Assembly (NCBI RefSeq): GCF_900215375.1
Contig: NZ_OBEF01000017.1
Span: forward strand, 43,651-107,650
Direction: 5' to 3'
Length of the DNA: 64,000 nt
Source: Enterobacter sp. CC120223-11
GTDB taxonomy: Bacteria; Pseudomonadota; Gammaproteobacteria; Enterobacterales; Enterobacteriaceae
Position numbers and translations under genes: made by a program. Shown one piece after another: positions 8,519 to 18,931 of the stretch. The notes below the pieces were generated by a model. That model saw nothing but the letters and a program-made list of their open reading frames with translations, ran no database searches and was not told the origin of the DNA. Each line of letters opens with the position of its first letter. The stretch's first letter is position 1.

Positions 8519-9409
8519 ATGCCAGGGTTGTCACGTAAGGTTCCGGTATGGCTGCCGATCCTCGTAATTTTGATTGCCATGTGTTCGATTCAGAGCGGCG
8601 CTGCGCTGGCCAAGTCGCTCTTTCCTGTTGTGGGTGCCCCCGGCGTCACCGCCCTGCGTCTGGCACTGGGCACCCTGATCCTAGTGTGCGTTTTCAAACC
8701 CTGGCGTCTGCGTTTCACGCGGGAGCAGCGTCTGCCGCTGCTGTTTTATGGCCTGTCGCTCGGGGCCATGAATTTTCTCTTCTATTTATCAATTCAGCGT
8801 ATTCCGCTGGGCGTGGCGGTGGCACTTGAATTCACCGGCCCGCTGGCCGTGGCGCTGTTCGGCTCCCGTCGCCCCATTGATTTCGTCTGGGTGCTGCTGG
8901 CGGTGGTCGGACTGTGGTTCCTGCTGCCGCTCGGACAGAACATTGCCCACGTCGATATGACCGGGGCGGCGCTGGCGCTGGGAGCAGGAGCCTGTTGGGC
9001 GGTGTATATCATCACGGGGCAACGGGCAGGCGAAGAACACGGGCCGGCGACGGTGGCGATGGGCTCGCTGATTGCCGCCATCGTGTTTGTGCCCATTGGC
9101 GCATTTCAGGCCGGGGAGGTGCTCTGGCAGTGGTCGATTCTGCCGCTGGGTATCGGGATTGCCGTGCTGTCCACTGCGCTGCCCTATTCACTTGAAATGA
9201 TTGCCCTGACGCGGATGCCGACGCGCACCTTCGGCACGCTGATGAGCATGGAACCGGCGCTGGCGGCGGTTTCGGGGATGATCTTCCTTGGCGAAACCCT
9301 GAGCGGCACGCAGATGCTTGCCCTGCTGGCGATCATGGCCGCTTCCATGGGTTCCACCCTCACCCTCAAGGGCGACAGTAAAATAGAATCCGTTGATATC
9401 AACAAGTGA
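8519..9409 (+). CDS. rhtA: RhtA, threonine/homoserine exporter (EamA family)
   Basis: Inner-membrane exporter of 296 residues (E. coli 295) with ten hydrophobic helices in two EamA repeats, including VPVWLPILVILIAMCSIQSG, LAVALFGSRRPIDFVWVLLAVVG and LSTALPYSLEMIALTRMPTR. E. coli RhtA exports L-threonine and L-homoserine by proton antiport. A strong site GGAGAAAGG lies just before ATG 8519. Monocistronic, divergent from ompX and followed by dps, as in E. coli. Confidence 0.94.
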   Translation: MPGLSRKVPVWLPILVILIAMCSIQSGAALAKSLFPVVGAPGVTALRLALGTLILVCVFKPWRLRFTREQRLPLLFYGLSLGAMNFLFYLSIQRIPLGVAVALEFTGPLAVALFGSRRPIDFVWVLLAVVGLWFLLPLGQNIAHVDMTGAALALGAGACWAVYIITGQRAGEEHGPATVAMGSLIAAIVFVPIGAFQAGEVLWQWSILPLGIGIAVLSTALPYSLEMIALTRMPTRTFGTLMSMEPALAAVSGMIFLGETLSGTQMLALLAIMAASMGSTLTLKGDSKIESVDINK

Positions 9410-10183
<774 letters not shown>

Positions 10184-10205
10184 GCCCGGGATAAGTCCTA
10201 ATTTC

Positions 10206-10229
10206 AAAACCCCTCTCCGAGGGGTTTTG
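10206..10229 (+). terminator. Terminator of dps
   Basis: AAAACCCCTC TCC GAGGGGTTTT, a 10-bp stem ending in a T-run, 22 nt after the dps stop. Confidence 0.85.
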
Positions 10230-10296
10230 CACATTTATGGTGCATCACTCCCCACTTCCCGCCAAAAAAGTAAATCATTTGTAACTATCACGTCAC

Positions 10297-10321
10297 ACAA
10301 TCTTTAATGAAAGATTGTTTT
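10297..10321. repeat. Perfect 9-bp inverted repeat upstream of glnH
   Basis: ACAATCTTT AATG AAAGATTGT followed by TTT, between the dps terminator and the NtrC sites. It could be a second weak terminator or a protein-binding site. I do not recognise it. Confidence 0.5.
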
Positions 10322-10371
10322 ATCGCCTTAAATTGCGCTTAATATCAGCACGTCCGCCTCTCTCGTTTTTA

Positions 10372-11289
<918 letters not shown>

Positions 11290-11315
11290 TAATGCTAAGC
11301 AGTCAGTAATACGTT

Positions 11316-11345
11316 CAGGGGCGACCTTTCGCCCCTGTTGTTTTT
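11316..11345 (+). terminator. Intercistronic attenuator-like hairpin between glnH and glnP
   Basis: CAGGGGCGA / TCGCCCCTG stem with a 4-nt loop, followed by TTGTTTTT, 26 nt after the glnH stop. It could stop part of the transcripts so that more binding protein than permease is made, or protect the glnH mRNA end. Confidence 0.7.
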
Positions 11346-11373
11346 GAACCACGGTAACGAACAGGAACATATT

Positions 11374-12033
11374 ATGCAGTTTGACTGGAGCGTCATCTGG
11401 CCTGCCATTCCAATCCTGCTGGACGGCGCCAAAATGACTCTGTGGATTTCGGTTCTCGGACTCGCAGGCGGGATCATCATCGGCCTGCTGGCGGGCCTGG
11501 CTCGCACCTATGGCGGCTGGATTTCTAATCATATCGCCCTCGTGTTTATCGAAGTGATCCGCGGCACGCCAATCGTTGTGCAGGTGATGTACATCTACTT
11601 CGCCCTGCCGATGGCCTTCCCGGACATTCGCATCGACACCTTCACGGCGGCGGTGATCACCATCATGATTAACTCCGGTGCCTACATCGCAGAAATCACC
11701 CGCGGCTCCGTGCTGTCGATTCATAAAGGGTTCAGCGAAGCGGGCCTGGCGCTCGGCCTCTCCCGTCGCGAAACCATTCGCCACGTGATTATGCCGCTGG
11801 CGATACGCCGTATGCTCCCGGCACTCGGCAACCAGCTGATTATCAGCATCAAGGACACCTCGCTGTTTATCGTCATAGGTGCCGCTGAGCTGACCCGCAG
11901 TGGTCAGGAAATCATTGCCGGTAACTTCCGCGCGCTGGAAATCTGGACCGCCGTCGGTATCATCTACCTGATCATCACCCAGGTACTGAACATCGTGCTT
12001 CGCATTCTTGAAAGAAGGATGAAAATCCTGTGA
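11374..12033 (+). CDS. glnP: GlnP, glutamine ABC transporter permease
   Basis: Inner-membrane permease of 219 residues, the same length as in E. coli. It shows five hydrophobic segments and the EAA loop that docks the ATPase ([34 protein letters not shown]). The HisMQ-type start [21 protein letters not shown] is clear. ATG 11374 follows AACAGGAACATATT. It overlaps glnQ by 4 nt, so the permease and ATPase are co-translated. Confidence 0.96.
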   Translation: MQFDWSVIWPAIPILLDGAKMTLWISVLGLAGGIIIGLLAGLARTYGGWISNHIALVFIEVIRGTPIVVQVMYIYFALPMAFPDIRIDTFTAAVITIMINSGAYIAEITRGSVLSIHKGFSEAGLALGLSRRETIRHVIMPLAIRRMLPALGNQLIISIKDTSLFIVIGAAELTRSGQEIIAGNFRALEIWTAVGIIYLIITQVLNIVLRILERRMKIL

Positions 12034-12752
12034 TTGAATTTAAAAACGTTTCCAAGCACTTCGGTCAGACCCAGGTGCTGCACAACATTGATTTGCACGT
12101 CAAACAGGGCGAGGTGGTGGTCATCATCGGGCCATCCGGCTCCGGTAAATCCACCCTGCTGCGCTGCATCAACAAGCTAGAAGAGATCACCAGCGGCGAT
12201 CTGATCGTCGATGGTCTGAAGGTCAACGATCCGAAAGTCGATGAGCGCCTGATTCGTCAGGAAGCGGGCATGGTCTTCCAGCAGTTTTATCTGTTCCCGC
12301 ACCTGACGGCGCTGGAGAACGTGATGTTTGGTCCGCAGCGCGTGCGCGGTGCCTCAAAAGAAGAAGCTGAAACGCTGGCAAAAAGCCTGCTGGCAAAAGT
12401 GGGCCTCGCAGAGCGCGCTCACCACTATCCGTCTGAACTTTCAGGCGGCCAGCAGCAGCGCGTGGCCATTGCCCGAGCGCTCGCGGTGAAGCCAAAAATG
12501 ATGCTGTTCGATGAGCCAACCTCCGCGCTGGACCCGGAGCTGCGTCATGAAGTGCTGAAGGTGATGCAGGATCTGGCCGAGGAAGGCATGACCATGGTCA
12601 TCGTGACCCACGAAATCGGCTTCGCTGAGAAAGTGGCCTCGCGTATGATCTTCATCGACAAAGGCCGCATTGCAGAAGACGGTAACCCGCAAACGCTGAT
12701 TGCCAACCCGCCAAGCCAGCGCCTGCGCGAGTTCCTGCAACACGTGTCGTAA
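12030..12752 (+). CDS. glnQ: GlnQ, glutamine ABC transporter ATPase
   Basis: ATP-binding subunit of 240 residues that powers glutamine import through GlnP. Walker [10 protein letters not shown] (about residues 34-42), Q-loop [12 protein letters not shown], signature [15 protein letters not shown], Walker [15 protein letters not shown] and the H-loop VTHE are all intact. It begins with GTG at 12030 inside the end of glnP, as in E. coli. Last gene of the operon. A GC-rich hairpin follows. Confidence 0.97.
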   Translation: MIEFKNVSKHFGQTQVLHNIDLHVKQGEVVVIIGPSGSGKSTLLRCINKLEEITSGDLIVDGLKVNDPKVDERLIRQEAGMVFQQFYLFPHLTALENVMFGPQRVRGASKEEAETLAKSLLAKVGLAERAHHYPSELSGGQQQRVAIARALAVKPKMMLFDEPTSALDPELRHEVLKVMQDLAEEGMTMVIVTHEIGFAEKVASRMIFIDKGRIAEDGNPQTLIANPPSQRLREFLQHVS

Positions 12753-12761
12753 TGCCCTTCA

Positions 12762-12784
12762 CTCTCCCCCGCTCCGGGGGAGAG
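12762..12784 (+). terminator. Hairpin after glnQ
   Basis: CTCTCCCCC GCTCC GGGGGAGAG, a perfect 9-bp stem 10 nt after the glnQ stop. There is no clear U-run, so it may be a processing or mRNA-stabilising end and not a classical terminator. Confidence 0.6.
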
Positions 12785-12861
12785 AATCCTCCCAAAATCC
12801 AGCACCCCCGCCCCACCCGCTATACTTATCATTTTGTTGATGATTTGAAAGGGAGGCGCCT

Positions 12862-15090
12862 GTGCCGTGGATCCTGTTGCTGATTGCAACGCTGTTTTGC
12901 TCCCCGCTTCAGGCGGTAACGATTCCTGGCGTGACCTCCTCCGCCGCAACTTCTCAGCCAGCCAGCAGCGAACCGGATGCCACGCAGAAAAAAGCGGCCT
13001 ATGCCGCGCTGGCGGACGTGCTGGAAAACGATACCTCGCGCCAGGAGCTGATTAAGCAGCTACGCACCGCCGCCGCCACGCCGCCGCAGGAAAAAGTCCT
13101 GACGCTCACGCCGCCGCCTGTCAGCGAAGAAAAAACCGTGCTGGAAAGCGTCACAGATATCAGCCGCCATTACGGCGAAGCCTTCTCCAGCCGCTTCGCT
13201 CAGCTGTGGCGGAACATTTCCACCGCGCCGCATAAACCCTTCAATGCGCAGACGTTCAGCAACGCCGTCACTCATTTTTTGCTGCTGGCGGTTCTGGTCT
13301 TTGCTTTTTACGCCCTGTTGCGCCTGTGCGCGCTGCCCCTGTATCGCAAAATGGGCCAGTGGGGACGCCGAAAAAACCGTGACCGCAGCAGCTGGCTGCA
13401 CCTTCCGGCGATGATTACCCTGGCGGTCGTCATGGACCTGCTTCTGCTTGGCCTGACACTGTTCGTCGGGCAAATGCTCAGCGACAGACTCAACGGAGGC
13501 AGCCGCACCATCGCCTTTCAGCAAAGCCTGTTCCTGAATGCCTTCGCGCTGATTGAGTTTTTCAAAGCGATTCTGCGCCTGATTTTCTGCCCGCGCGTCC
13601 CGGACCTGCGCCCGTTCAACATCAGCGATGACACCGCCCGCTACTGGAGCCTGCGCCTGAGCCTGCTGAGTAGTTTCATCGGCTACGGACTTATCGTTGC
13701 AGTGCCTATCATTTCCAATCAGGTGAACGTTCAGGCCGGGGCGCTGGTGAATATCATTATTATGCTCGGCATCACCGTCCAGGCGCTGTGGCTCATTTTC
13801 CACAATAAAAAAGCGATCACCGAAAGCCTGGTCGGGCTTGCCAACCGCTCGCTGGCGTTCTTCAGCCTGTTTATTCGCGCCTTTGCGCTGATCTGGCACT
13901 GGCTGGCCAGCGCCTACTTTATCGTGCTGTTCTTCTTCTCGCTCTTCGATCCAGGCAACAGCCTGAAATTTATGATGGGCGCGTCGGTAAGGAGCCTTGC
14001 CATTATTGGTGTTGCCGCGTTTATCTCTGGCATTCTGTCGCGCTGGATTGCAAAAACCATCACCCTGTCACCCGAGACGCAGCGCAACTATCCGGAGCTG
14101 CAAAAACGGCTCAACGGCTGGCTATCCGCCTCGCTGAAGGCCGCGCGCATTCTGACGGTCTGTGTGGCAATCATGCTGCTGCTGAGCGCCTGGGGCCTCT
14201 TTGATTTCTGGAACTGGCTGCATTACGGCGCAGGTGAGAAAACCGTGGATGTGCTGATCCGCATTGCGCTGATCCTCTTCTTCTCGGCGATTGGCTGGAC
14301 GCTGCTGGCAAGCCTGATTGAAAATCGCCTGGCCTCCGACATTCACGGCCGCCCGCTGCCGAGCGCCCGCGCCCGCACGCTGCTGACGCTGTTTCGCAAT
14401 GCGCTGGCGGTGGTCATCAGCACCATCACGGTGATGATCCTGCTGTCGGAAATTGGCGTGAACATTGCCCCGCTGCTGGCCGGTGCAGGCGCGCTGGGGT
14501 TGGCGATCTCCTTCGGCTCGCAAACGCTGGTGAAGGACATCATTACCGGGGTCTTCATTCAGTTTGAAAACGGGATGAACACCGGCGATCTGGTGACCAT
14601 CGGGCCGCTCACCGGTACCGTGGAGCGGATGTCGATTCGCTCCGTTGGCGTCCGTCAGGACACCGGGGCCTACCACATCATTCCGTGGTCATCGATCACC
14701 ACCTTTGCCAACTTCGTGCGCGGCATCGGTTCGGTGGTGGCGAACTACGACGTCGATCGTAGTGAAGATGTAGACAAAGCCAATGATGCGCTCAAGGCTG
14801 CGGTAGCAGAGTTAATGGAGCAGGAGGAAATTCGCGGACTGGTGATTGGCGAACCTTCCTTCGCCGGGCTGGTCGGGCTGACTAACACGTCGTTCACGCT
14901 GCGGGCCTCGTTCACCACGCTGCCGCTGAAGCAGTGGACGGTGCGCTTCGCCCTGGATACGCAGGTGAAAAAACACTTCGATAAGGCAGGTATTCGTGCT
15001 CCGGTGCAGACATATCAAGTTTTGCCCGCACCGGGTACTCCGGCAATAGCGGCCTCAGAACCGCCAATGCCGAATCAGCCGACGCTGTGA
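12862..15090 (+). CDS. ybiO: YbiO, large MscS-type mechanosensitive channel
   Basis: Inner-membrane osmotic-release channel of 742 residues (E. coli 741). A signal-like N-terminus (MPWILLLIATLFCSPLQA) precedes a periplasmic part to about residue 130. About ten helices follow, then the MscS pore and beta-domain. The pore helix is seen in NIAPLLAGAGALGLAISFGS and the downstream domain in TGVFIQFENGMNTGDLVTIG. Start codon GTG 12862 lies behind GGGAGGCGCC. Monocistronic and convergent with rlmF, one nt from its stop. Confidence 0.94.
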   Translation: MPWILLLIATLFCSPLQAVTIPGVTSSAATSQPASSEPDATQKKAAYAALADVLENDTSRQELIKQLRTAAATPPQEKVLTLTPPPVSEEKTVLESVTDISRHYGEAFSSRFAQLWRNISTAPHKPFNAQTFSNAVTHFLLLAVLVFAFYALLRLCALPLYRKMGQWGRRKNRDRSSWLHLPAMITLAVVMDLLLLGLTLFVGQMLSDRLNGGSRTIAFQQSLFLNAFALIEFFKAILRLIFCPRVPDLRPFNISDDTARYWSLRLSLLSSFIGYGLIVAVPIISNQVNVQAGALVNIIIMLGITVQALWLIFHNKKAITESLVGLANRSLAFFSLFIRAFALIWHWLASAYFIVLFFFSLFDPGNSLKFMMGASVRSLAIIGVAAFISGILSRWIAKTITLSPETQRNYPELQKRLNGWLSASLKAARILTVCVAIMLLLSAWGLFDFWNWLHYGAGEKTVDVLIRIALILFFSAIGWTLLASLIENRLASDIHGRPLPSARARTLLTLFRNALAVVISTITVMILLSEIGVNIAPLLAGAGALGLAISFGSQTLVKDIITGVFIQFENGMNTGDLVTIGPLTGTVERMSIRSVGVRQDTGAYHIIPWSSITTFANFVRGIGSVVANYDVDRSEDVDKANDALKAAVAELMEQEEIRGLVIGEPSFAGLVGLTNTSFTLRASFTTLPLKQWTVRFALDTQVKKHFDKAGIRAPVQTYQVLPAPGTPAIAASEPPMPNQPTL

Positions 15091-16017
15091 TCAGCGCGCG
15101 CGGGCAGCAAAGCGACGGCGTTTGTCTTCATCGAGGAAGGTCCAGGCGATAAAGCGGCTCTGTTTCTGTCCCTGGGCCATCTCTTTTTTCACCACTTTGA
15201 CCGCGCCCGCGGCGGTCAGCGCGGAATAGAGCATCGGCAGGTTGTCGCCTTTTGACACCAGCGTGGTAAACCACAGCACCTGTTTTGCAAACTGACGGCT
15301 TTCGTCGATCATCGTGCGGATAAACGCCACTTCACCGCCTTCACACCACAGCTCCTGCTGCTGGCCGCCAAAGTTCAGCGCCTCGGTTTGCTGCCCAAGG
15401 TTACGACGCTTGCGCTCGTTGCCCTCACGGGCGCTTTCAGCTGAGTCGTGGAACGGCGGGTTGCACACCATCGCATCAAAGTTTTCATTTTTATGGATCA
15501 TGCCCGTCAGAATTGCCTGCGGATCCTTCTGCCGACGCAAACGGATCTGGCGACTCAGGCCCGGGTTGGCCTCGATAATCGCCTGCGCGGCGGCGATGGC
15601 TTCGGCATTCACCTCGGTTCCGGTGAAGCGCCAGCCGTACTCATGGCTGCCGATCAGCGGATAAATCAGGTTCGCCCCGGTGCCGATATCCAGCACGCTG
15701 GCGCCATTTGGCACCTTGCCACCGCTGGATTCAGCCAGCAGATCGGCCAGATGGTGCATATAGTCGGCACGGCCCGGCACCGGCGGGCAGAGGAAGCCCT
15801 GCGGAATGTGCCACGCTTTCACCTGATAAAAGTGCGCCAGCAGCGCCTGATTCAGGGTTTTCACCGCCTCGGGATCGGCAAAGTTAATCGTCTGCTCCCC
15901 GGCCGGGCTGGTGACGATAAACGCCGACAGCGCGGGAGTCTCTTTGCACAATGCAGGTAAATCATAGCGGGCGTGGTGACGGTTACGCGGGTGTAACCCC
16001 GGCTTTTGGGCTTTCAT
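15091..16017 (-). CDS. rlmF: RlmF, 23S rRNA m6A1618 methyltransferase
   Basis: SAM-dependent methyltransferase that makes N6-methyladenosine at position 1618 of 23S rRNA. 308 residues, the E. coli length. The SAM-binding motif [17 protein letters not shown] and the amino-methyltransferase catalytic motif IV CNPPF (in [13 protein letters not shown]) are both present. The basic N-terminus [19 protein letters not shown] matches. The frame extends upstream to 16086, but ATG 16017 behind AGGAGGATGCC is the natural start. Confidence 0.95.
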   Translation of the reverse strand: MKAQKPGLHPRNRHHARYDLPALCKETPALSAFIVTSPAGEQTINFADPEAVKTLNQALLAHFYQVKAWHIPQGFLCPPVPGRADYMHHLADLLAESSGGKVPNGASVLDIGTGANLIYPLIGSHEYGWRFTGTEVNAEAIAAAQAIIEANPGLSRQIRLRRQKDPQAILTGMIHKNENFDAMVCNPPFHDSAESAREGNERKRRNLGQQTEALNFGGQQQELWCEGGEVAFIRTMIDESRQFAKQVLWFTTLVSKGDNLPMLYSALTAAGAVKVVKKEMAQGQKQSRFIAWTFLDEDKRRRFAARAR

Positions 16018-16111
16018 GGCATCCTCCTGTTGACGGCAGCGTAAGATACCCGTTGACGCGGGTGGCGTAAATAAGTGAGTCTGCATAATCCTTTAAACAG
16101 CCAGGTGCGCT

Positions 16112-16726
16112 ATGTACTTTTATCAGCCTTCAGACGGACACGGACTGCCCCACGACCCGCTCAACGCCATTATTGGCCCTCGCCCGATTGGCTGGATTGC
16201 TTCCGCAGATGCTCAGGGCAGGCACAATCTTGCGCCCTACAGCTTCTTCAACTGCTTTAACTATCGTCCACCGATCATAGGCTTCGCCAGCAGCGGGTGG
16301 AAAGACAGCGTCCGCAATATTGTTGAAACACGTGAATTCGTCTGGAACCTCGCGACCGTCGATCTCGCCCACGCGATGAATGAAACCTCCGCGAGCCTCC
16401 CTCACGGTGAAAACGAATTTACCCGCGCAGGATTAACTCCCGCCGAAAGTCGCCTCGTTCGCGCCCCTCGCGTGGCCGAAAGCCCGGTGAACTTTGAATG
16501 CCGACTGTCACAGTGCATTCAGCTGGCCGCCGCCGATGGCACTGCGGTCGATTCCTGGCTGGTATTAGGTGAAGTGGTTGCGGTGCATATTGCGGAATCA
16601 CTGCTGGAAAACGGCATTTATCAGACCGCCAAAGCCCGGCCCGCGCTGCGCGCAGGTGGCCCAACCGCGTATTACACCATCGACGAAAGTCAGCGTTTCG
16701 ATTTAGTGCGCCCGGACGCACGTTAA
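16112..16726 (+). CDS. Flavin reductase-like domain (DIM6/NTAB family) protein
   Basis: 204-residue protein of the flavin-reductase-like split-barrel family that binds FMN. Recognisable parts are the N-terminal IIGPRPIGWIASADAQGRHN, the NLAPYSFFNCFNYRPPIIGFAS flavin-site region and the C-terminal YYTID. It is divergent from rlmF (94 nt apart) and followed by mcbA. The family includes flavin reductases and flavoredoxins. Which redox partner or substrate it serves cannot be seen. It is not part of the E. coli K-12 order at this place as I remember it. Confidence 0.85.
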   Translation: MYFYQPSDGHGLPHDPLNAIIGPRPIGWIASADAQGRHNLAPYSFFNCFNYRPPIIGFASSGWKDSVRNIVETREFVWNLATVDLAHAMNETSASLPHGENEFTRAGLTPAESRLVRAPRVAESPVNFECRLSQCIQLAAADGTAVDSWLVLGEVVAVHIAESLLENGIYQTAKARPALRAGGPTAYYTIDESQRFDLVRPDAR

Positions 16727-16889
16727 TCCTTTATCTTATCAGCCACTTGTATGTGGCTGATTTGTCAGTTCATTGTCAATTAATGTTGTTCAAAAAATAA
16801 GCAGATCATCATCAATTTTTTGCGGCATGTCACACTTCTTCAGCACCTACACTTAACGCATCCCCCGTGGAAACAGAGAGGATGTGCAC

Positions 16890-17153
16890 ATGAAAAGACT
16901 GTTGGTTCTGGTTGCTGCTGGTGCGTTGTCGATGCTCTCTTTCTCGGCATCCGCCGAACCGCAACAACTGATGAAGGGTGATACCGGGCAGCTGCGCGCT
17001 GCAGGTACGGTATCGGTTTCTGGTGCGAGCGACTTAGGAGATTTGCAGGATAAGCTGGCTGAAAAGGCCCAGGAGCAAGGCGCGAAAGGGTTTGTAGTGA
17101 ACTCTGCCAGCGGTGAGAACAAAATGTTCGGCACGGCTACTATCTACAAATAA
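16890..17153 (+). CDS. mcbA: McbA (YbiM)-like DUF1471 periplasmic protein
   Basis: 87-residue secreted protein. The signal peptide MKRLLVLVAAGALSMLSFSA ends SA before EPQQLMKGDTG. It is followed by one DUF1471/YhcN domain with the conserved LRAAGTVSVSGASDLGDLQD, KLAEKAQEQGAKGFVVNS and C-terminal FGTATIYK. It matches E. coli McbA/YbiM, which is controlled by McbR and affects biofilm mucoidy. ATG 16890 is 7 nt after AGAGAGGA. A GTG two codons earlier is less likely. It is paired with the paralog ybiJ 430 nt downstream. Confidence 0.88.
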   Translation: MKRLLVLVAAGALSMLSFSASAEPQQLMKGDTGQLRAAGTVSVSGASDLGDLQDKLAEKAQEQGAKGFVVNSASGENKMFGTATIYK

Positions 17154-17586
17154 TCTGTCTGAGTTTTTCCCCTCCAAAATGCGCCTCGCCTAGCAGGCGC
17201 ATTCTTTTTTCTGCATCATTCCTCTCTCAAAATAACGGCAGAACAAATCCTTTAATTTCACCTTAGGATCGGTGTATAGTTCCGAACCATTCGTAAAATG
17301 CAGCCTTACTGACAAAACTACAGCTTAAAATACAGATTATCACTCCATATTTACGAGCACAGTTTTTGCTGAAAGAAGTCGCAATCTGTGCCCTCAAATT
17401 TACTTCCATCGCTTCGCTTCCGTTTTCTGATTTTATTTTATTAATAATCAGTAATTTATTTAACATTCAATTTTTTCGATGAAGTCTGTCAAGTCTATTC
17501 GATTTTATCTTCCGCAGAAAAGCGTGATACTCATCACATCGACGGAACAACGTCACTTTTAAAGAATAACCTGCGAGAGATTAACC
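17154..17586. other. mcbA-ybiJ intergenic region
   Basis: 433 nt, distinctly AT-rich. After the mcbA terminator it holds only ybiJ leader sequence. A 67-codon minus-strand frame (17263-17466) has no ribosome site or family likeness. The AT-rich stretch may hold H-NS or regulator sites, but none can be named. Confidence 0.45.
17178..17210 (+). terminator. Terminator of mcbA
   Basis: AATGCGCC / GGCGCATT stem with loop TCGCCTAGCA and tail CTTTTTT, 25 nt after the mcbA stop. Confidence 0.88.
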
Positions 17587-17847
17587 ATGAAAACCATCAA
17601 AACTGCTGCTGTTGCTATCGCTCTTTCCGCTCTCTCTTTCGGCGTGTTCGCCGCTCAGCCGGTATCCAACGCTGAAGCGCAGAGCCTGAATAAAATCGGT
17701 ACTGTGTCCGTAGAAGGTGCAAGCACTCTGGACGGTATGGAAGCGAAACTGGCAGAGAAAGCCGCTGCTGCAGGCGCTACCGGTTACAGCATTACTTCTG
17801 CAAACACCAATAACAAAATCAGCGGTACTGCGGTGATTTACAAGTAA
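17587..17847 (+). CDS. ybiJ: YbiJ, DUF1471 periplasmic protein
   Basis: 86-residue secreted DUF1471/YhcN protein, the same length as E. coli YbiJ and nearly the same sequence. Signal peptide MKTIKTAAVAIALSALSFGV ends FA before AQPVSNAEAQ. The domain shows NKIGTVSVEGASTLDGMEAK, KLAEKAAAAGATGYSITS and SGTAVIYK. Members of this family are induced by stress and associated with biofilm. The molecular role is unknown. ATG 17587 follows GCGAGAGATTAACC. Confidence 0.93.
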   Translation: MKTIKTAAVAIALSALSFGVFAAQPVSNAEAQSLNKIGTVSVEGASTLDGMEAKLAEKAAAAGATGYSITSANTNNKISGTAVIYK

Positions 17848-17911
17848 TTGCCGGACAACGTTTTACCCCTCATTGATTATTGCCCTGCTGTACCTGTTTA
17901 ACCCTTGTCTT

Positions 17912-17942
17912 GCCCGTCCGGCCACTGGACGGGCTTTTTTTT
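17912..17942 (+). terminator. Terminator of ybiJ
   Basis: GCCCGTCC / GGACGGGC stem with loop GGCCACT and eight T residues. It also separates ybiJ from the convergent ybiB. Confidence 0.9.
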
Positions 17943-17951
17943 GTCTGTCGT

Positions 17952-18914
17952 TTACCAGAGCGCATTCACCCGCTGCAGCCCCGAGGCATAATCAGGCACT
18001 TCACCGGTCGCCACGAGGCAGCAGGCCATCTGCATTTTGAGTGATTCCGGCACAGGCTCGACGCCCGCCACGCAGCGCTCAATCCATCTGGCGGTCACTT
18101 CCGGATCCTTTGACGCTGGCAGCTGTGCCTCTCGCGTCTCCGTTTCCCTCTCGATCAGCACCTGTGCCCCTGTCGCATCAATCAGGCTTATCTGCGGACA
18201 GCGCTGAGGATTGGCGTAAACCTCGCCTTCCGTGCCGTGCATCAGCAGCGCCCGGCCACCAATACCCGTAAAGAACTTACCCACGCGCGGCACGTATTCC
18301 GGGTGAGATACGCTGGAAAGACGCAGCGCGGCATCTTCGGCAAACGGCGTCGCCAGCTTGGCCAGGGTATGCGCGCTGTTACGCACGCCCATTCGCCAAC
18401 GCATCGCCAGCTGGTTTTCCAGCGGCGGACAGAACGCGCCCACCGGCATATAGACCGGCTGGTTGCTGTCCAGTTTTGCCTGTGCCTGCCCGGCGTGAAG
18501 CGTGGGTTCAATGCCCAACAGCATGAAAATGGTTTCGGTCAGTATGCGGGTGGGATCGTGGCTGACGCCGTGCACCAGCACAGGGAAACCAAGCTTGTGC
18601 AGCAGCATCGCCAGCAGCGGCGTGAGGTTCGCCTGCTTGCGCGCGCCGTTATAGCTTGGGATCACAATCGGCATCGGCTTTGTCGCAGGCGGCGTCAGTT
18701 TGACGGTGTGGTGCTGCATCGCTTCATAGAAGCCCTGCATTTCCGCCTCGCCCTCACCTTTGATACGCAGCGCAATCAGAATGCCGCCAAGCTCCAGCTC
18801 CGACACTTCACCCTTCAGCATCTGCGCATACAGGCCGCGGGCGGTGTCGGTGTCCAGGTCGCGGGCATGATTCTTGCCGCGCCCCACTTCTTTAATGATA
18901 TTGCGATAATCCAT
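17952..18914 (-). CDS. ybiB: YbiB, TrpD-like nucleic-acid-binding protein
   Basis: 320-residue member of the glycosyltransferase family 3 / anthranilate phosphoribosyltransferase fold (TrpD2 group). E. coli YbiB keeps this fold but binds DNA and RNA and has no TrpD activity. The TrpD-like N-terminal helical domain (ARGLYAQMLKGEVSELELGGILIALRIKGE) and the body segment VLVHGVSHDPTRILTE are seen. It lies 17 nt after dinG on the same strand, so it is co-transcribed from the LexA-controlled dinG promoter. Confidence 0.92.
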   Translation of the reverse strand: MDYRNIIKEVGRGKNHARDLDTDTARGLYAQMLKGEVSELELGGILIALRIKGEGEAEMQGFYEAMQHHTVKLTPPATKPMPIVIPSYNGARKQANLTPLLAMLLHKLGFPVLVHGVSHDPTRILTETIFMLLGIEPTLHAGQAQAKLDSNQPVYMPVGAFCPPLENQLAMRWRMGVRNSAHTLAKLATPFAEDAALRLSSVSHPEYVPRVGKFFTGIGGRALLMHGTEGEVYANPQRCPQISLIDATGAQVLIERETETREAQLPASKDPEVTARWIERCVAGVEPVPESLKMQMACCLVATGEVPDYASGLQRVNALW

Positions 18915-18931
18915 GCAGTGCTCCTGACGGC

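Noticed and set aside
13060..13899. 279-codon minus-strand frame and other frames antisense to ybiO
   Set aside because: Low-complexity Gln/Arg-rich shadow translations. ybiO is well supported on the other strand.
17263..17466. 67-codon frame in the mcbA-ybiJ gap
   Set aside because: AT-rich chance frame without ribosome site or similarity.
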